64,000 bases of DNA, taken from the NCBI GenBank assembly GCA_020622085.1, contig JAHRYM010000001.1, positions 186,001 to 250,000 of the forward strand, given 5' to 3'. Below are positions 28,023 through 36,574 of this stretch, in pieces; position 1 is the first letter of the stretch, and every line of letters begins with the position of its first letter. The translations under genes were made by a program, and so were the position numbers. Origin of the DNA: Paracoccaceae bacterium (GTDB lineage Bacteria > Pseudomonadota > Alphaproteobacteria > Rhodobacterales > Rhodobacteraceae). Under the pieces are notes generated by a model. The model ran no database searches. It saw nothing but the letters and a program-made list of their open reading frames with translations, and had not been told where the DNA came from.

Positions 28023-30521
28023 ATGAAAACGCACGTCAAGGCCCTGGTTGTCGGCGGCGGTGCCGTCGGAACGGGGATTGCCTATCACCTGGCCAAGGCA
28101 GGCTGGGACACCATGCTGCTGGAGCGGGACGAACTGACATCCGGTTCGACCTGGCACGCGGCGGGCCTGCTGCCGCTGTTCAACATGTCCTATGCGACGA
28201 CCCACATCCACAAGTATTCGGTCGACTTCTACAAGTCGCTCGAGGCCGAGACCGGCCTGAACGCCGGCTTCTCGATCTGCGGCAACCTGCGCATGGCGCA
28301 GACCGATGCGCGGATGGACGAATACATGCTCTATTCGTCGGTCGCGGAAACCGCCGATGTCTATCACGAATTCCTGACGCCGTCGCAGATCAAGGAACGC
28401 TGGCCGCTGGTCCGCACCGAAGACCTGAAGGGCGCATTGTTCCACCCGCAGGACGGCTACATCAACCCCGCCGACGTGACGCAGGCGATGGCCAAGGGCG
28501 CACGCCAGCACGGCGCGACGATCGAACGCAAGTGGCAGGTCGATGGCTACCGCTGGACCGGTTCGGAATGGATTGTCAGCGTGACGAAGATGGTCGAGCA
28601 GGGCGGCAACCTTGTGCCCTCGGACGAAAAGGCCGAGATCCGGGCCGAACATGTCGTCACCGCGACCGGCAACCACGCGCAGCGCACCGCGCGGCTTCTG
28701 GGCGTCAAGATCCCGGCGATCCCGGTCGAGCACCAGTTTGTCGTGACCGAGCCCGATCCGGCGCTGGTTGCATGGCGCAAGGCCGGCAATGCCGAACACC
28801 CCGTTCTGCGCGATGCCGATGCCAAGTGGTATGTCCGCGAGGAACGCGGCGGCTGGATCCTTGGCCCCTATGAGCGCAACGCCCCGGCCCGGTTCCTCTA
28901 TGACGTGCCGGAGACCTTCCGCGCCGACCTGTTCCCGCTGGATCTGGAACGGATCGAAGCCGAATACATGTCGATGATCCACCGGATTCCGTCGTCGGAA
29001 TCGGTGGGCCTCAAGGACGATTTCAACGGCCCGATCTGCTACACCCCCGATGGCAACCCGCTGGTCGGTCCGGTTCCGGGCCTGCGCAACATGTGGATCG
29101 CCGAAGGCTTCTCGTTCGGGATCACCGCGGCGGGCGGCACCGGCTATTACATGGCGCAGATGATGGTCAACGGCGAGGCCGAGATCGACATGGCGAGCCT
29201 TGATCCGCGGCGCTACGGCGCCTGGATGACCACCGAATATGCCGCGCGCAAGAACGAGGAATGCTACGAGCACGTCTTCATCCTGCATCACCCGGACGAA
29301 GAACGCGAAGCCTGCCGCGGCTTGCGCACCTCGCCTGCCTATGACCGGCAGAAGAAGCGCGGCGCGCAGTTCGGCCAGGTGAACGGCTGGGATCGCCCGA
29401 ACTACTATGGCCCCCTCGATGCGCCCGCCGACTTCGACCACAATTCCCGCAGCTTCCGTCGCGGCGGCTGGTGGCAATATGCGGTGGAAGAGGCGAAGGC
29501 CATCCGTGACACCGCCGGCCTGATCGACGCCACCGCCTTCACCAAGCATGTGGTGCGCGGCCCCGGTGCGACGGCGTTCCTCGATTGGTTCACCTGCAAC
29601 GCGCTGCCGAAGGTCGGGCGCATCAACCTGACCTATGCGCTGACGCCTGCGGGCACGACGCGGACGGAATACACCATCGTCCGCAATGGCGAGGACGACT
29701 ACTACCTCGTCTCTGCCGGTGCCTGGACGGCCTATGACGCCGACTACCTCCGCAAATGCGCCGAGGACAAGGCGCCCGAATTCGGCTACATCGAGATCCA
29801 CGATGTGACGACCCAGTGGGGCGTCTTCGCCATCGCCGGTCCGAACGCGCGCCGCATCCTGCGCGAGATCGTCAAGGACGCCGATCCCGACACGGTGCTT
29901 GGCAACAAGCGCTTCCCCTGGCTGTCGGCGCGCAAGATCGAACTGGGCATGTGCCCGGTGAACGCGATCCGCGTCGCCTATACCGGCGAATTGGGCTGGG
30001 AACTGCATCACCCGATCGAGATGCAGAACTACCTGTTCGACCAGTTGATGGCGGCGGGCGAAAAGCACGGGATGAAGCTGGTCGGCGCCCGGGCGCAGAA
30101 CTGGCTGCGTCAGGAAAAATCCTACCGCGCCTTCGGCACCGAACTGGGCCGTGACGCGACCCCGCTGGAAGCCGGGCTGGATCGCTTCGTCGATCTGTCG
30201 AAGGACTTCCAGGGCAAGCAGGCGATGCAGGACACCGGTGTGCGCGCCATGTGCGTCACGCTGCTGATCGACGGGCCGTCGGACACCGATCCCTGGGGCA
30301 AGGAAGCCCTGATCCTTGACGGCGAAAAGGTCGGACGCCTGACCTCGGGCGGCTATTCGGTGGCCTTCGGCAAGCAGATCGGAATGGGCTATGTCCGCCC
30401 CGATCTGGCGAAGCCGGGAACGAAGCTGCAGGTGCGGATGCTGCGCCAGCTGTTCGACGCGGTCGTGACGGAAGACAGCCCCTTCGACCCGCAGAACGCC
30501 AAGATCCGCAGCAACGACTGA
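28023..30521 (+). CDS. FAD-dependent oxidoreductase with GcvT domain (dimethylglycine/sarcosine dehydrogenase-like)
   Basis: 832 residues. The N-terminal DAO domain has VVGGGAVGTGIAYHLAKAGW and the SGSTWHAAGLL motif, whose histidine is the covalent-FAD position in dimethylglycine and sarcosine dehydrogenases. The C-terminal half (about 430-830) is a folate-binding GcvT-like domain (AYTGELGWELHHP). Such enzymes N-demethylate amines and pass the one-carbon unit to tetrahydrofolate; the exact substrate cannot be read off. The start at 28023 follows an AAAGGAGG site. A strong terminator closes the gene. It is the last core-looking gene before the IS-rich region. Confidence 0.85.
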   Translation: MKTHVKALVVGGGAVGTGIAYHLAKAGWDTMLLERDELTSGSTWHAAGLLPLFNMSYATTHIHKYSVDFYKSLEAETGLNAGFSICGNLRMAQTDARMDEYMLYSSVAETADVYHEFLTPSQIKERWPLVRTEDLKGALFHPQDGYINPADVTQAMAKGARQHGATIERKWQVDGYRWTGSEWIVSVTKMVEQGGNLVPSDEKAEIRAEHVVTATGNHAQRTARLLGVKIPAIPVEHQFVVTEPDPALVAWRKAGNAEHPVLRDADAKWYVREERGGWILGPYERNAPARFLYDVPETFRADLFPLDLERIEAEYMSMIHRIPSSESVGLKDDFNGPICYTPDGNPLVGPVPGLRNMWIAEGFSFGITAAGGTGYYMAQMMVNGEAEIDMASLDPRRYGAWMTTEYAARKNEECYEHVFILHHPDEEREACRGLRTSPAYDRQKKRGAQFGQVNGWDRPNYYGPLDAPADFDHNSRSFRRGGWWQYAVEEAKAIRDTAGLIDATAFTKHVVRGPGATAFLDWFTCNALPKVGRINLTYALTPAGTTRTEYTIVRNGEDDYYLVSAGAWTAYDADYLRKCAEDKAPEFGYIEIHDVTTQWGVFAIAGPNARRILREIVKDADPDTVLGNKRFPWLSARKIELGMCPVNAIRVAYTGELGWELHHPIEMQNYLFDQLMAAGEKHGMKLVGARAQNWLRQEKSYRAFGTELGRDATPLEAGLDRFVDLSKDFQGKQAMQDTGVRAMCVTLLIDGPSDTDPWGKEALILDGEKVGRLTSGGYSVAFGKQIGMGYVRPDLAKPGTKLQVRMLRQLFDAVVTEDSPFDPQNAKIRSND

Positions 30522-30541
30522 TGCTGCCTGTCAGATAACAG

Positions 30542-30569
30542 AAAGGGGGCCGTTCGCGGCCCCCTTTTT
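30542..30569 (+). terminator. Rho-independent terminator after the FAD/GcvT gene
   Basis: An 11-bp perfect stem (AAAGGGGGCCG with CGGCCCCCTTT) encloses a TTCG tetraloop and ends in a T run. It starts 20 bp after the stop codon. Confidence 0.93.
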
Positions 30570-30571
30570 CA

Positions 30572-30728
30572 TTAGACTCCATGATCGTGCCCTGAGCTGA
30601 CTGGGTTGTTGGCCTCTCCCCCCATTCTTGAGGCTCGGGGCCCGCCAGCCGGGCGTAACCCTCGAACGGAGAATGCCGCGGGAGAGGCCACCAACCCAGT
30701 CAGCTCAGGGCACGATCATGGGGTCTAA
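30572..30728. repeat. 157-bp palindromic element with 49-bp inverted arms (MITE-like)
   Basis: Arms at 30572-30620 and 30680-30728 match in 47 of 49 positions when one is reversed; the outer ends read TTAGAC...GTCTAA. The 59-bp centre has further complementary pieces (ATTCT...AGAAT), so the whole unit could fold as one long hairpin. It encodes nothing and marks the point where core-like DNA gives way to AT-richer accessory DNA. A non-autonomous mobile element is the best guess; no second copy is present in this window. Confidence 0.7.
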
Positions 30729-31005
30729 AGATAATCTTAACATGTTTGGCGTTTAGGGAAGTTATATAGACAATATGTCTATATGCTTAGGGCCCTTAAT
30801 TATGAACATACAGATGTCCGCAGTTTCGGTGTTGTTTTTGGGTGCGGTGGGAGTATTTTTTTTGGTTATAACACTGGATCTGAATTGTGCCCCGATCCTC
30901 GGTCTTATGGTAGCGATTCACATAGCGTATTTTACACAGATCATGCCTGGGATCTAAAAAAAGGTACTATGTACAACTTACCTATTTTTGGATCGATATA
31001 TGCTA
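30729..31005. other. AT-rich non-coding stretch with a 21-bp palindrome
   Basis: This stretch is much richer in A and T than its surroundings. It contains a perfect 9-3-9 inverted repeat at 30764-30784 (ATATAGACA, ATA, TGTCTATAT). A 60-codon hydrophobic ORF begins inside the palindrome but has no ribosome site. I see no convincing gene. It looks like foreign DNA interrupted by the IS630 insertion at 31006. Confidence 0.5.
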
Positions 31006-32175
31006 TTGTTCCGAGTCTGACGGTTGCTACCGATTTCCTCTGATTTCATCGACGGCATCAAGTGCGCGGCGTTCGCGGGAGAGGATGTCTTCGGCGGTCT
31101 TGCTCCAGACGAAGGGCTTCGGCTTGGTGTTGTGCTGCAGAAGGTAGTCGTAGATCGCGCCCTCGAGGTCGTCGACGCTGGAGTAGCTGCCACGTCGGAT
31201 GCGCTTGGTGGTGATCTCTGCGAAGAAGCGCTCGACCAGGTTCATCCAGGACGCGCTGGTGGGCGTGAAATGCAGCTTGAAGCGCGGATGTTTCTCCAGC
31301 CAGGCAAGCACGTCGGGCGTCTTGTGGGTCGCGTAGTTGTCGAGCACGACGTGGATGTCGCGGGGTTTCTTCACTGCCCGGTCGATGCGCCGAAGGAAGC
31401 TCAGGAACTCCCTGGCGCGGTGGCGTGGCATGCACTCTCCGATGACCAGACCCGACTTGACGTCCAGCGCGGCGAACAGCGTGGTGGTGCCATGGCGCTT
31501 GTAGTCGTGGGTTATGGTGGCGGCGCGCCCCTTCTTGAGGGGCAGCCCGGGCTGGGTGCGGTCAAGTGCCTGGATCTGGGATTTCTCGTCGACGCACAGC
31601 ACCACTGCCCGGTCCGGCGGGTCGAGATAGAGGCCTGCGATCTCGGTGACCTTCGCCTCGAACATCGGGTCGTTCGAGACCTTGAATCCCTTCGTGATAT
31701 GCGGCTTCAGCCCTGCATCCGCCCATATGCGCCCCACGCTCGAGGGCGATATGCCCACCGCTTCGGCCATCGTCGCGCGGCTCCAGTGGGTGGCATTGCG
31801 GGGCGTTTCCTGCACGGTCTTCGCGATCACCTTCAGTCGGACGTCTCTGGGCAGGGGTGGCACCCGCGAGGGCCGCGTCTTGTCCCTCTTGAGCCCCGGC
31901 ACGCCTTCATCAAGATACCGCTCCTGCCAGCGCCAGACAGTCGGCTTCGACATGCCCGTCCGCCGCATGATCTCGACGGTGCCTTGACCATCCGCCGTCG
32001 CCAGCACGATCTCGGCCCGCCAGGCAAGCTTGCGCGGCGTGTTGCGGTTACTCAGCAAAGCTTGAAGCTCAGCGCGGTCGGCGGGGCCAAGGCGAAGGCA
32101 GATGTCGGAGCGTCTCATCCGCTGACCATGCCACAGCGGGGCGCCCTAGGGAATCCTATGTCAGGTGCAGAACAC
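31006..32175 (-). mobile_element. complete IS630-family insertion sequence
   Basis: 1170 bp flanked by TA dinucleotides at 31004-31005 and 32176-32177, the target duplication of the IS630/Tc1 group. The terminal repeats are imperfect, sharing TGTTC and CTGAC at equal distance from each end. One intact transposase gene fills it. Confidence 0.82.
31027..32118 (-). CDS. IS630 family transposase
   Basis: 363 residues. The N-terminus has a helix-turn-helix (GTVEIMRRTGMSKPTVWRWQERY) and a second winged-helix segment (ATMAEAVGISPSSVGRIWADAG). The DDE triad is visible in VLCVDEKSQIQALDR, HVVLDNYATHKTPDV and ASWMNLVERFFAEIT. Length and motif order fit a full-length enzyme, with no frameshift seen. 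It should cut and paste the element into TA sites. Confidence 0.93.
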   Translation of the reverse strand: MRRSDICLRLGPADRAELQALLSNRNTPRKLAWRAEIVLATADGQGTVEIMRRTGMSKPTVWRWQERYLDEGVPGLKRDKTRPSRVPPLPRDVRLKVIAKTVQETPRNATHWSRATMAEAVGISPSSVGRIWADAGLKPHITKGFKVSNDPMFEAKVTEIAGLYLDPPDRAVVLCVDEKSQIQALDRTQPGLPLKKGRAATITHDYKRHGTTTLFAALDVKSGLVIGECMPRHRAREFLSFLRRIDRAVKKPRDIHVVLDNYATHKTPDVLAWLEKHPRFKLHFTPTSASWMNLVERFFAEITTKRIRRGSYSSVDDLEGAIYDYLLQHNTKPKPFVWSKTAEDILSRERRALDAVDEIRGNR

Positions 32176-32373
32176 TATGGGGCTAAACGCAAGTACCAGC
32201 GAATGTCGCGCCGACTATCCAAGTTACAAAGGAAGGTTTCCGTTTGATTGAACTGAAATAGTTTTGTTGTATAAATTTTTTGACCCCTACGCCCAGCGTT
32301 AATCGTTGAATATCGGGTTTCTGCGCGACATTCGGGGTCACGCAGAATTTTCGCAAAGCATAAGATTAATCCT

Positions 32374-32592
32374 CTAGCCGATTTGCGCCACATTTCCGAC
32401 CCATGCGACAAAACCTTCAGGGATTTCACTCGGACCAGTGATTGTCGTACAAAGATCAACTCGCCATGCATCACCCATAGCCGACTTTGCCATAGTAGAG
32501 GCCTCGCTTTCCGATTTAGCGTAGAAAAAACCAATTTTTATCGGGTCTGCATCCGAAGTGTTTTCGAACACTTCAATTTTCCACAATTGCAT
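32374..32592 (-). CDS. small protein of unknown function
   Basis: 72 residues starting MQLWKIEVFENTSDADPIK and ending in FVAWVGNVAQIG. A GGAGAAGAAG ribosome site precedes the ATG at 32592. Composition is soluble and mixed alpha/beta, with no recognised motif. Base composition is lower in GC than the core genes, and the gene sits between the IS630 element and an ISAs1 remnant, so it is probably acquired DNA. I do not know a family for it. Confidence 0.5.
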   Translation of the reverse strand: MQLWKIEVFENTSDADPIKIGFFYAKSESEASTMAKSAMGDAWRVDLCTTITGPSEIPEGFVAWVGNVAQIG

Positions 32593-32732
32593 CTTCTTCT
32601 CCGCAGGTAGTCATCTGATCTTCATACTATCAAAAAAATTATGTCATCATAGATCAAAATGCCAAAGCAATCGAACGAGCTAAAACCCCGGCCCTTCATC
32701 CTCCAACGCTTCCCAGGGCAATCGCGTTTGGC

Positions 32733-33152
32733 CTACGTGTCTTCTAACTGTTTGAGAAGGCTGAGAAGAAACGCATCGCTCCAACCCGCCCGCTTCAGTT
32801 TGATCGAGAGCGTCCCCTTGGATGTGTCCCTGCGCGCGAGGTCGAGGGCGCGGCGGCGCAGGATGGCGATGTTGGCGGGGCCGTTATCCTTGCGGTTGCG
32901 GGCGGCATCCTCGCGGAACGAGACGTCAAGCTGCCAGTGCAGGGCGTTCTCGATCCCCCAATGGGCGCGGACGGCGGCCATAAAGACCTCTGGTGCAGGC
33001 ATCCAGGACAGCGCGAAATGGCGTGTTTCGGTTTGCACGCTGCCATCCGCCTCGCGTCTGGTCGAGATGCGCCCGAACGCCTTCAAGCCGGGGAAATCAT
33101 GGTGTTCGGCCAATCCCTTGGCGGAAATCACCGTGCCGGTGCGGGTCTCGAT
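32733..33152 (-). pseudogene. ISAs1-family transposase, C-terminal fragment
   Basis: About 139 residues matching the C-terminal third of ISAs1/H-repeat transposases: HWGIENALHWQLDVSFREDAARNRKDNGPANIAILRR is the conserved core (shown in part as HWGIENALHWQLDVSFRED). The 5' two-thirds are missing: upstream the sequence becomes the duplicated transporter segment and the first codons of an aldehyde dehydrogenase. Both sequences can supply the bases encoding IETR, so the junction lies within a short shared stretch (33140-33152). A probable IS end (CAGGGCAATCGCGTTTG) lies at about 32714 beyond the stop. Confidence 0.8.
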
Positions 33153-33196
33153 GGCCATGGTGGCGAACCTGTCCTTTCTGTTTTTGTTTTGGGCGT

Positions 33197-34213
33197 TCAT
33201 CGTCCTGCCAGCGCCTGCATGACGCGCTGCCATGTGATGGCCCCGATCGGCTGGCCGTTGCCATTGACGACGGCGATGGCCTGTTCGCCCTGGGCGAAGG
33301 CGGCGAAGGCGGTCTCGATCGGGGCCCTGGCATCGACGCTGCCCGGGGTGTCGACGCGGATGGCGCGGTCGGTGATCTGGCCGCAGGTCAGGATGCGGGC
33401 GCGGTTCACGTCATGGACGAAGCGGGCAACGTAATCGTCGGCCGGCCGTGTCAGGATCTCGGCCCCGGTGCCGGCCTGCCGCACCGTGCCGTCCTTGAGG
33501 ATCGCGATGTGATCGCCCAGAAGCAGGGCCTCGTCCAGGTCATGCGTGATGAAGATGATGGTCTTTTGCAGCTTCGCCTGCAGCGCCTTGAGCTGTAGCT
33601 GCATGTCATGGCGGATCAGCGGGTCGAGCGCCGAGAAGGCCTCGTCCATCAGCAGGATCCCGGCGTCCGTCGCCAGCGCCCGGGCCAGCCCGACCCGCTG
33701 CTGCATCCCGCCCGAGAGCTGCGCGGGAAAGCGGGTCTCGAACCCCGCGAGCCCGACCAGCGCCAGTTGCTCGCGCGCCCTCTCCTCGGCCTTGCGCCGC
33801 GTCACTCCGTCGATCAGAAGGCCATACATCACGTTGTCGAGCACGTTGCGGTGCGGCAGCAGCCCGAACCGCTGGAAGACCATGGCGATCTTGCGGCGGC
33901 GGAAGTTGCGCAGGCCCGGCTCGTCAAGGCGCAGGATATCCTCGCCATCGACCAGGATGCGCCCGGCCGTCGGCTCGATCAGCCGGTTGAAGTGGCGGAT
34001 CAGCGTCGACTTGCCCGAACCGGACAGGCCCATGATGACAAAGATCTCGCCGGCGCCGATCGTCAGGTTGATGTCATGAAGGCCAAGGGCATGGCCGGTC
34101 TTCTCCAGCAACTCCGCCTTGCCCATGCCCGAGCGGACAAGCTCGAGGGCTTTCGCCGGTGTCTTGCCGAAGACCTTCGAGATGCCTTCGACACGGATTC
34201 CCGGGTCACCCAT
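33197..34213 (-). CDS. betaine-type ABC transporter ATP-binding protein (ProV/OpuAA-like), copy A
   Basis: 338 residues, identical to the protein at 44916-45932. Walker A GLSGSGKST is at 62-70, the signature is LSGGMQQRVGLARALA, Walker B is ILLMDEAFSALDP, and a CBS-type regulatory tail follows. This is the quaternary-amine uptake (QAT) class that energises import of glycine betaine, proline betaine and similar compounds. The start directly follows the ProW stop region without a gap, implying coupling. In this copy only six codons of the downstream dehydrogenase survive, so the operon ends at the ISAs1 remnant. Confidence 0.92.
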   Translation of the reverse strand: MGDPGIRVEGISKVFGKTPAKALELVRSGMGKAELLEKTGHALGLHDINLTIGAGEIFVIMGLSGSGKSTLIRHFNRLIEPTAGRILVDGEDILRLDEPGLRNFRRRKIAMVFQRFGLLPHRNVLDNVMYGLLIDGVTRRKAEERAREQLALVGLAGFETRFPAQLSGGMQQRVGLARALATDAGILLMDEAFSALDPLIRHDMQLQLKALQAKLQKTIIFITHDLDEALLLGDHIAILKDGTVRQAGTGAEILTRPADDYVARFVHDVNRARILTCGQITDRAIRVDTPGSVDARAPIETAFAAFAQGEQAIAVVNGNGQPIGAITWQRVMQALAGR

Positions 34214-35086
34214 TCAACCCTCCTGATGCAGACTGGTCTGCATGCGTCGGCCGAGCGCCTGCGCGATGCGGTCGAAGATGACGGCCAGGAACACGATGCC
34301 GAGCCCCGCCATGAGACCGCGGCTGACCTCGAGCCGCTGGATGCCCTGCAGCACCTGGTAGCCAAGCCCCCCGGCCCCGATCATCGAGGCGATCACCACC
34401 ATCGACAGCGCCATCATCGTCGTCTGGTTCACCCCGGCCATCACCGAGGGCAGCGCCAGCGGCAGCTGCACAGAGAAGAGCTGCTGACGCGGCGAGGCCC
34501 CGAAGGCGCGCGAGGCCTCCAGGATCTCGGCGTCGACCTGGCGGATGCCAAGGTCGGTCAGCCGCACCGCCGGCGGCACCGCAAAGACGATCGTCGCCAG
34601 CAGCGCCGGGATCTTGCCCGGCCCGAACAGCATCACGAAGGGGATCAGATAGACGAAGATCGGCATCGTCTGCATGATGTCGAGAACCGGCATGGCGACG
34701 GTGCGCAACCGGTCCGAACGCGACATGAGGATCCCGGTCGGCACCCCGATGGCGATCGACAGCAGCGTGGCGACCACCATCAGCGCGATCGTCGCCATCG
34801 CCTCGTTCCAGATGCCCAGAAGACCCAGCGCCACCGTCAGCACCCCGACAAGTGCCGTGGTCCCCCAGTTGCGCGAAGCCCAGAACGTCAGACCCGCCAG
34901 CCCGGCCAGCACGACCCACCAGGGCAGCGTCTGCAACCCCTGTTCCATCAGGCGCAGCAGGCGCAGGACCGGCATGAAGAACCATTCGAGCGTCTCACCC
35001 CAGGCCGCAACCAGCGCATTGAACGCCGCATCAAGGGCCTGGCCGAAGCTGCGGCTGTCCCACAGGGTCGGGAATCCGGATGTCAT
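34214..35086 (-). CDS. betaine-type ABC transporter permease (ProW-like), copy A
   Basis: 290 residues, identical to 44043-44915. Several membrane helices and the EAA-type loop (EILEASRAFGASPRQQLFSVQLPLALPSVMAGVNQ in part) mark it as the inner-membrane permease of a quaternary-amine ABC system. The N-terminal amphipathic stretch before the first helix is typical of ProW. It sits between ProX (61 bp upstream, with a hairpin in the gap) and ProV (no gap). Both copies appear intact. Confidence 0.92.
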   Translation of the reverse strand: MTSGFPTLWDSRSFGQALDAAFNALVAAWGETLEWFFMPVLRLLRLMEQGLQTLPWWVVLAGLAGLTFWASRNWGTTALVGVLTVALGLLGIWNEAMATIALMVVATLLSIAIGVPTGILMSRSDRLRTVAMPVLDIMQTMPIFVYLIPFVMLFGPGKIPALLATIVFAVPPAVRLTDLGIRQVDAEILEASRAFGASPRQQLFSVQLPLALPSVMAGVNQTTMMALSMVVIASMIGAGGLGYQVLQGIQRLEVSRGLMAGLGIVFLAVIFDRIAQALGRRMQTSLHQEG

Positions 35087-35111
35087 GGAGGTATCCTTTC
35101 TGGCGAAAGTT

Positions 35112-35141
35112 GCCTTTCCACGGCCGCGGCTGCAGAAAGGC
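35112..35141 (-). promoter_or_regulatory. ProX-ProW intergenic hairpin, copy A
   Basis: Mirror image of 43988-44017: GCCTTTC pairs with GAAAGGC around an inner GCCGCGGC palindrome. Such hairpins after binding-protein genes often stabilise the upstream mRNA. There is no T run. Confidence 0.5.
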
Positions 35142-35147
35142 GTTCGA

Positions 35148-36149
35148 TCAGAGCCCGGCCTTCACCTTCTCGGCGACATCGGCGGGCACCCAGGCCGTCC
35201 AGACCTTCGGATAGTCCTTCAGGAAGTGAACCGCCGTCTCCTCGGGCGTGGCGCCGTTGTCATCACCCCAGGCCAGCACGGTCGAGATCTCGTCGTTCTT
35301 CACCTGGAACTTCGACAGGAACTCGGCCACGTCGGGGGCCTCCTCCTTCAGCTTCGCCACAACCGCCACCGCCACTTCGCCCGTGGGCCAGCCGGTCACC
35401 TGCGGATCGGCGCAGTTGGCATCGGTCATGCAGGTGAACTTTGCCCTGTCGACCTCGGGCGTGCCCAGCCGGACCATGTGGAACTTGCCCACCACGTCCG
35501 ACGGGCTCCAGTAATAGCCGACCCATGGCTGCTTGCGCGCGACCTGCCGCGCGATCGAGGCCTTGAGGTTCTCGCCCGAACCCGGCGAGAACAGCTCGTA
35601 GGTATCTTCAAGCCCGAGCGCCTTGTAGTAGTTGGTGATGATCACCTCGCTCGCCCAGCCCGGCGGGCCGTTGTATATCCGTCCCTTGCCGGGGTTCGAG
35701 GCATCCTCGAACACCTTCCAGTTCGCCTTCAGATCCTCGATCGTCCTGATCTCGGGATGCTCGGCCAGCACATAGTCGGGCACCCAGAACCCGTCCTCGC
35801 CGCCCGCGGCGAAGATGTCGGAGGCCTTGTAGACGTTGCCCTTCTCCTGCATCTGGTCCCAGGCCGCCTGCACCGTCGAAACCCAGAGCTCGGGCGCGAT
35901 CGTCGGCTCCGAACGGGTCAGCATCGAGGTCGCCGTCGGCACCGTGTCGCCCGGCACGATCTGCGCGTCGCAGCCGTAGCCGTCCTTCAGGATGTGCTGC
36001 GTCACATAGGCCAGCGTCGATGCCGAAAGCCACGTCATCTCCGCAATCGTCACCGGCCCGGCCGTGCCGCAATCAGCCGCCCGGGCCGACTGCGGAAGGG
36101 CGATGGCGGCCGTCAGGGCACAAAGGGCGAAAGTCAGCTGGTGTTTCAT
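35148..36149 (-). CDS. betaine-type ABC transporter substrate-binding protein (ProX/OpuAC-like), copy A
   Basis: 333 residues, identical to 42980-43981. A signal peptide (MKHQLTFALCALTAAIALP, cleavage after ARA) precedes an OpuAC-fold periplasmic protein with two cysteines near each other in the mature N-terminal part and another pair later (FTCMTDANCADP). It would capture a quaternary ammonium compound for ProW/ProV. In this copy the upstream region switches to unrelated DNA at 36186, so the operator motif found before copy B is absent; expression may come from the upstream RidA-EthD transcript. Confidence 0.9.
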   Translation of the reverse strand: MKHQLTFALCALTAAIALPQSARAADCGTAGPVTIAEMTWLSASTLAYVTQHILKDGYGCDAQIVPGDTVPTATSMLTRSEPTIAPELWVSTVQAAWDQMQEKGNVYKASDIFAAGGEDGFWVPDYVLAEHPEIRTIEDLKANWKVFEDASNPGKGRIYNGPPGWASEVIITNYYKALGLEDTYELFSPGSGENLKASIARQVARKQPWVGYYWSPSDVVGKFHMVRLGTPEVDRAKFTCMTDANCADPQVTGWPTGEVAVAVVAKLKEEAPDVAEFLSKFQVKNDEISTVLAWGDDNGATPEETAVHFLKDYPKVWTAWVPADVAEKVKAGL

Positions 36150-36221
36150 GGATCCTCCTGTCGGGTCTTGTGGGGCTGTGGTTGCCGTCTTATGCGGCTT
36201 GCTTTCCGTCCCGCCCGGGTC

Positions 36222-36557
36222 TCAGCCCGGAACCGGGATATCATCGGACTCGTTCAAGACATGACGCACCGTGCCGTGGAAGAGGGGCAGGAAGTTGCCC
36301 ACGTCCTCGCGTGCCTGCCGGCGGATGTCCGAGGCCATCGCAAGGTCGAAATCGGCGTGGCTGGCGAAGCCCAGCTCGAAGGTCAGGTAGTGGTCCGGCC
36401 TGGCGCCATTCCAGGCAATGCCACGGTGATGGCGCAGCGAGTGCAAGCCCGGATAGCGGGCGACCAGCGGCAGGTGGACGTTCTTCACATGGTCGTCGAA
36501 GCGCCGCCGGTCGGCTTCGGGCACATCGCCCTCGTAGTAGGCGCAGAGCGTGAGCAT
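36222..36557 (-). CDS. EthD-family ferredoxin-like-fold protein
   Basis: 111 residues from the ATG at 36557, with GGGAGG just upstream. The sequence MLTLCAYYEGDVPEADRR and HVKNVHLPLVARYPGL carries the HxxxxHxPL pattern of EthD/dimeric alpha-beta-barrel proteins. These small proteins often accompany catabolic oxygenases or reductases but have no single known reaction. It follows RidA by 17 bp in one transcription unit; the duplicated ProX copy starts about 70 bp downstream on the same strand. Confidence 0.78.
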   Translation of the reverse strand: MLTLCAYYEGDVPEADRRRFDDHVKNVHLPLVARYPGLHSLRHHRGIAWNGARPDHYLTFELGFASHADFDLAMASDIRRQAREDVGNFLPLFHGTVRHVLNESDDIPVPG

Positions 36558-36574
36558 GGCGATTTTCCTCCCTG

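Larger units (their letters stand above)
33140..36185 (-). repeat. 3046-bp inverted duplication, left copy (transporter genes)
   Basis: The reverse complement of this segment equals 42944-45989; paired coordinates always sum to 79129, so there are no indels, and sampled stretches plus all encoded proteins are identical. It carries ProV, ProW and ProX and the first codons of the aldehyde dehydrogenase. The truncated dehydrogenase and the ISAs1 fusion mark it as the derived copy. Confidence 0.93.

Noticed and set aside
30775-30957. 60-codon hydrophobic ORF (MSICLGPLIMN...)
   Set aside because: It starts inside a palindrome, has no ribosome site and lies in AT-rich DNA between mobile elements. 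Hydrophobic runs arise easily there.
33608-35437. 609-codon frame opposite the transporter genes, present in both copies
   Set aside because: It is identical in both copies only because the DNA is duplicated. Composition (His/Arg/Asp/Gln) marks it as an antisense shadow.
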